From: Nocardioides salarius
GTDB taxonomy: Bacteria > Actinomycetota > Actinomycetes > Propionibacteriales > Nocardioidaceae
Reading direction: 5' to 3'
Assembly (NCBI RefSeq): GCF_016907435.1
Contig: NZ_JAFBBZ010000001.1
Coordinates: forward strand, 1,860,001-1,924,000
DNA: 64,000 nucleotides
Part shown: positions 60,822 to 64,000 of the stretch, piece by piece
How positions within the stretch are numbered: the first letter of the stretch is position 1
Layout: every line of letters begins with the position of its first letter
The notes under the pieces: model-generated
Databases searched by the model: none
What the model was told of the DNA's origin: nothing
Seen by the model: only the letters and a program-made list of their open reading frames with translations
Program-made: the position numbers and the translations under genes

Positions 60822-61738
60822 CGGCGCTCCCGCAGCCGGGGGTCGAGCACGGACTCCAGCGCCTGGCCGACCAGGGTGAAGGAGAGCACCACCAGCACCA
60901 CGCACACGCCGGGCGGCACGATGAACCACCACGAGCCGGTGGTGATGGCGCCGACCCGGAAGGCGTCCTCGAGCATCGAGCCCCACGAGACCCGGGTGGG
61001 GTCGCCGAGCCCGAGGAAGCTGAGCGTGGTCTCGGCCAGGATCGCCACCGCCACGGTCAGGGTGGTGTTGGCGAAGACCAGCGGCGCCACGTTGGGCAGC
61101 ACGTGGCGGCGCAGCAGGTGCAGGTGGCCGGCGCCGAGGCCGCGGGCCCGCTCGAGGTAGGCGCGCTCCTTGATCGAGAGGGTCTGGCTGCGGATCAGCA
61201 GGGCGGTGCTGGTCCACGACGTCACACCGATCACCAGCGCGATGTTGAGCAGCGAGCGCCCGAGCACGCTGGCCAGCACGATCGCCAGCGGCAGGAACGG
61301 GATCACCAGGAACCACTCGGTCAGCCGGAAGAGCAGCGCCCCGGGCCAGCCCCCGAAGTAGCCGGACAGCAGGCCCACCAGGGTGCCGATCACCATCGAG
61401 ATGACGGTGGCCATCAGCCCGACCAGCAGGCTGACCCGCGCTCCCCAGATCAGCAGGGTCAGCACGGAGCGGCCGTTGTCGTCGGTGCCGAGCAGGTACG
61501 CCGTCGAGGGCGGCTGCAGGACCCCGCCCTGGGCGCGGGTCACCGAGAGGCCCTCGGCGTCGGCGATGACGGGCGCCAGCAGGGCCAGCAGCACGAAGCC
61601 GGTGAGCACGACCAGGCCGGCGACCCCGGAGCGGTGCCGGCGGAACTCGCGCCACCCCCGCCGCCAGGCGTCGTGGCGGCGCCGGCGGGCCAGCTGCGCT
61701 GCGCTGGTGCCCGCGGCGGGGCTGGCGGGGGCGCTCAC
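60818..61738 (-). CDS. Peptide/nickel-type ABC permease (DppC-like)
   Basis: A 306-residue inner-membrane permease. The N-terminal OppC_N helix is GVAGLVVLTGFVLLALLAPVIAD, followed by LLGTDDNGRSVLTLLIWGARVSL, the usual opening of the transport domain; the EAA-type coupling loop reads RARGLGAGHLHLLRRHVLPN. About six helices. Pairs with the DppB-like protein upstream. GTG 61738 overlaps that gene's stop as GTGA. Confidence 0.93.
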   Translation of the reverse strand: MSAPASPAAGTSAAQLARRRRHDAWRRGWREFRRHRSGVAGLVVLTGFVLLALLAPVIADAEGLSVTRAQGGVLQPPSTAYLLGTDDNGRSVLTLLIWGARVSLLVGLMATVISMVIGTLVGLLSGYFGGWPGALLFRLTEWFLVIPFLPLAIVLASVLGRSLLNIALVIGVTSWTSTALLIRSQTLSIKERAYLERARGLGAGHLHLLRRHVLPNVAPLVFANTTLTVAVAILAETTLSFLGLGDPTRVSWGSMLEDAFRVGAITTGSWWFIVPPGVCVVLVVLSFTLVGQALESVLDPRLRERR

Positions 61739-62787
61739 GTGCGCACCCGCGGGTCGAGGACGCCGTAGAGCAGGTTGGCCAGCAGGTTGGCCAGGATCAC
61801 GCCGACCGAGGCGACCAGGAAGGCGCCCTGCAGCACCCAGTAGTCGGGGATCTCGAGGGCCTCGGTGGCCAGCAGCCCCAGCCCGGGGATGGAGAAGACC
61901 GTCTCGACGGTGATGGCGCCGGCGACCACGAAGCCGAAGTTGAGGGCGATGACGGTGGTGGCGGGCAGCAGCGCGTTGGGCACCGCGTGCCGGTTGCGCA
62001 CCGCCTGGTCGCGCAGGCCCTTGGCCCGCGCGGTGGTCAGGTAGTCGGAGCCGAGCTCGTCGAGCAGCGAGCTGCGCATGACCAGGGCGTAGTCGGCCAG
62101 GTAGGCCAGGGTCAGGGTGAGCACCGGCAGCGTCAGGTGGCGCGCCACGTCGAGCACGCCGCCCGGCGACCACGGGTCGACGTCGACGGAGTGCAGCCCG
62201 CCGGTGGGGAACAGCCCGGGCACCGGCCCGAAGCCGACGGCGAGGGTGGCGATCAGCAGCAGGCCCAGCCACCACTCGGGCATCGAGTAGAGGGTGAGCG
62301 AGGCGCCGGTGGACAGGCGGTCGAAGCGCTGGCCCCGGGCCCAGGCGCTGCGCACCCCGAGCCACATCCCGACCAGCGCGGCCAGCAGCGTCGAGGTGCC
62401 GACCAGCAGCAGGGTCGGCCCGATCCGGTCGACCAGCAGGTCGGCGACCGGCACCCGGTAGCGCAGCGAGATCCCCAGGTCGCCGCTGAGCGTGTTGCCC
62501 AGGTAGGTCAGGAACTGCTGGGGCAGCGGCTCGTCGAGCCCGTACGCGGCGTTGAACTGCTCGAGCTGCTCGGGCGAGCTGAAGCGGCCCCGGCCCAGGG
62601 TGCGGGCGGGGTCGCCGGGCAGCACCCGGAAGAGGAAGAAGTTGACGACCAGCACGAAGGCGAGGCTGCCCAGGGAGCCCAGCACCTTGCCTCCCGCGTA
62701 GCGCCCGTAGCCGCCCCGGGACCGGCGGGCCCGGGGCGGGGCCGCGAGCGCTCCCTCGGGCCCGGCCGCGCTGGCCGCGAGGGTCAC
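61735..62787 (-). CDS. Peptide/nickel-type ABC permease (DppB-like)
   Basis: A 350-residue inner-membrane permease. After a basic N-terminus (RARRSRGGYGRYAGGK) the first helix leads to FFLFRVLPGDPARTLG, the motif shared by DppB/OppB. The coupling loop reads TTARAKGLRDQAVRNRHAVPNALLP. About six helices. The periplasmic loop after helix 1 is long, as usual. GTG 62787 overlaps the stop of the binding-protein gene. The N-terminal extension of about 30 residues is longer than in E. coli. Confidence 0.93.
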   Translation of the reverse strand: MTLAASAAGPEGALAAPPRARRSRGGYGRYAGGKVLGSLGSLAFVLVVNFFLFRVLPGDPARTLGRGRFSSPEQLEQFNAAYGLDEPLPQQFLTYLGNTLSGDLGISLRYRVPVADLLVDRIGPTLLLVGTSTLLAALVGMWLGVRSAWARGQRFDRLSTGASLTLYSMPEWWLGLLLIATLAVGFGPVPGLFPTGGLHSVDVDPWSPGGVLDVARHLTLPVLTLTLAYLADYALVMRSSLLDELGSDYLTTARAKGLRDQAVRNRHAVPNALLPATTVIALNFGFVVAGAITVETVFSIPGLGLLATEALEIPDYWVLQGAFLVASVGVILANLLANLLYGVLDPRVRT

Positions 62788-64000
62788 TCGCGGTCCTCGG
62801 CGGTCCCGCGGCGGCGTACGACGAGGACGGCGACGCCGGCGACCAGCAGCACGACCAGCCCGCCCGCCCCGACCAGCAGCCCGGCGCCCGGGCCCTCCTC
62901 GTCACCGGCGGCCGCGGCCTCGGTCGCGCTGGTGGCGCCGTCGCAGTCACCGGCCTCGGCGGCGGGCCGGATCGAGCGGTAGGTGTGGGTGCCCTGCTGG
63001 AAGATCCACTGCCCGGTCTCGGCCGGCTGCTGGAGCAGGCAGGCGAAGCGGTCGCTGCGCACCGCCTGGCCGGTGGTGTTGTAGGCCGTGACCAGGTAGG
63101 GCGCGTCGCGGAAGAGGGTCTCCTGCATCGTCTTGACCTGCTCGGCGCGCACCTCGGGGTCGAGCTCGGAGCCCTGGGCCTCGAAGAGCGCGTCGTACTC
63201 GTCGTCGCAGTACCAGGAGTCCGACCAGTTGCCCCGCTGGTCGCAGGTCATGTAGCTGAGCATCGAGGTCGGGTCGGCGTCGACGAACCAGCCCCACTCG
63301 AAGGCGTCGAACTCGCCGGCCAGGATGATGTCGGTGAGCTTGGAGGACTCCACGGTGGTCACCTCCGACTCGATGCCCAGGTCGGCCAGCCACTCCTTGA
63401 AGTAGGCCATCACCTTGGTAGAGGTGGCGGAGTCGGAGCGCGCGAAGAGGCGCAGGGTGCCGAGCGGGGAGCCGTCGGGCAGGGTGCGCAGGCCGTCGGC
63501 GCCGACGGTGTAGCCCGCCTCGTCGAGCAGCGCGGCGGCACGCTCGGGGTCGTGGGCCAGGTCCTCGGCCGGCGGCTCCCAGTGGAACGTGGCGTAGCCC
63601 GGCGGCACGATCGTCGAGCCCGGCCTGCCGGCGCCCTGGTAGACGGTGTCGACCAGCTGCTGGCGATCGAGCGCGAGCCCCACGGCGAAGCGGAACTCGG
63701 GGTCGAGCACGGCGGGGTTGGGGTCGCCGATCGGCTCGCCGGTCTCGAGGTCGACCGAGCCGGCGTTGAAGGAGATCTCGTCGAAGCCGGGGGTGTCGGC
63801 GTTCTGGGCCAGCACCCCGTCGCGGCCCTCGAGGGAGTCGACCTGCAGCGCCGAGATGCCCTCGACGAAGTCGACCTCGCCCTTGACCAGCGCCTGCACG
63901 GCGGGGTCCTCGCTCTTGAAGACCCGGAAGACGACCTCGTCGACGTGCGGGGCGCCGTTCCAGTAGTCCGGGTTGGCCTCGAAGCGGTACGTCGAGCCGC
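62784..64000 (-). CDS. Family 5 extracellular solute-binding protein, C-terminally anchored (partial)
   Basis: The last 405 codons of a family 5 (peptide/nickel-type) binding protein; the N-terminus is beyond the right edge. Recognisable stretches are YRFEANPDYWNGAPHVDEV, FNAGSVDLETGEP, FRFAVGLALDRQQLVDTVYQG and ESEVTTVESSKLTDIILAGEFD. The C-terminus carries an Ala/Glu/Gly-rich stalk, one hydrophobic helix (GLLVGAGGLVVLLVAGVAVLVV) and RRRG, so the protein appears anchored by its C-terminus, unlike the usual N-terminal lipoprotein anchor. It is the first visible gene of the transporter operon and overlaps the DppB-like start. Confidence 0.9.
   Translation of the reverse strand, partial: GSTYRFEANPDYWNGAPHVDEVVFRVFKSEDPAVQALVKGEVDFVEGISALQVDSLEGRDGVLAQNADTPGFDEISFNAGSVDLETGEPIGDPNPAVLDPEFRFAVGLALDRQQLVDTVYQGAGRPGSTIVPPGYATFHWEPPAEDLAHDPERAAALLDEAGYTVGADGLRTLPDGSPLGTLRLFARSDSATSTKVMAYFKEWLADLGIESEVTTVESSKLTDIILAGEFDAFEWGWFVDADPTSMLSYMTCDQRGNWSDSWYCDDEYDALFEAQGSELDPEVRAEQVKTMQETLFRDAPYLVTAYNTTGQAVRSDRFACLLQQPAETGQWIFQQGTHTYRSIRPAAEAGDCDGATSATEAAAAGDEEGPGAGLLVGAGGLVVLLVAGVAVLVVRRRGTAEDRE

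Overview
The window is GC-rich throughout, with frequent GTG starts and many 4-base ATGA/GTGA gene overlaps. The gene set includes TadA with its actinobacterial partner protein, TreYZ, MenB, RecBCD, ergothioneine genes, a class F-like sortase and a split-alpha transhydrogenase. This points to an actinobacterium, most likely of the Nocardioides/Nocardioidaceae type (inference from gene content and style, not a database match). It looks like ordinary chromosome: no rRNA, tRNA, IS element, phage or CRISPR array was seen. No gap between genes exceeds 300 bases.

Layout, left to right. 1-4187 (minus): lactate oxidation genes lutAB (lutB runs off the left edge), an alditol oxidase, tadA and the TadA-associated protein. 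4325-7518: upp, an ABC-2 exporter pair and an Ohr peroxidase facing it. 7682-13304 (minus): the pntA1-pntA2-pntB proton-translocating transhydrogenase, a cyclic phosphodiesterase, a VIT-family metal transporter and a long-chain-type acyl-CoA dehydrogenase. 13448-19834 (plus): glgX-treY-treZ, turning glycogen into trehalose. 19882-25797 (minus): two lipoproteins, a sirtuin, menB, an ACT protein and recD; recB and recC continue to 32617. 32685-36072 (minus): two PGPGW membrane proteins, a large HTH protein and a TetR regulator. 36148-41990: an acyl-CoA dehydrogenase divergent from TetR across a clear operator, threonine ammonia-lyase, a small acidic protein, a surface protein plus sortase, and a kinase-like protein. 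42230-46203: egtB-egtD, an MmcQ-like protein and a facing egtE-like PLP enzyme. 46313-54094: PEP carboxylase, a cysteine hydrolase, an SDR with a coupled upstream micro-ORF, a hypothetical, a metallohydrolase/DUF2786 pair and a patatin. 54228-58780: MDR dehydrogenase, aldo/keto reductase, DJ-1/PfpI protein, nucleoside transporter and a small membrane protein. 58828-64000 (minus): a five-gene peptide/solute ABC transporter whose binding protein runs off the right edge.

The most unusual feature is not a gene. At least eight intergenic regions carry short arrays with a strict 22-nt period, in two sequence families (core GACCCGGCC, and core TGACCGGTC). In several cases the first unit starts on the TGA stop codon of the preceding gene. 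A related triple 9-nt repeat follows another stop codon. I do not recognise these elements. Other points of note are a set of leaderless-type promoters (TANNNT 6-7 nt before the start), a three-hairpin region after pntB, and an ergothioneine locus lacking egtA and egtC whose EgtB resembles the proteobacterial type.
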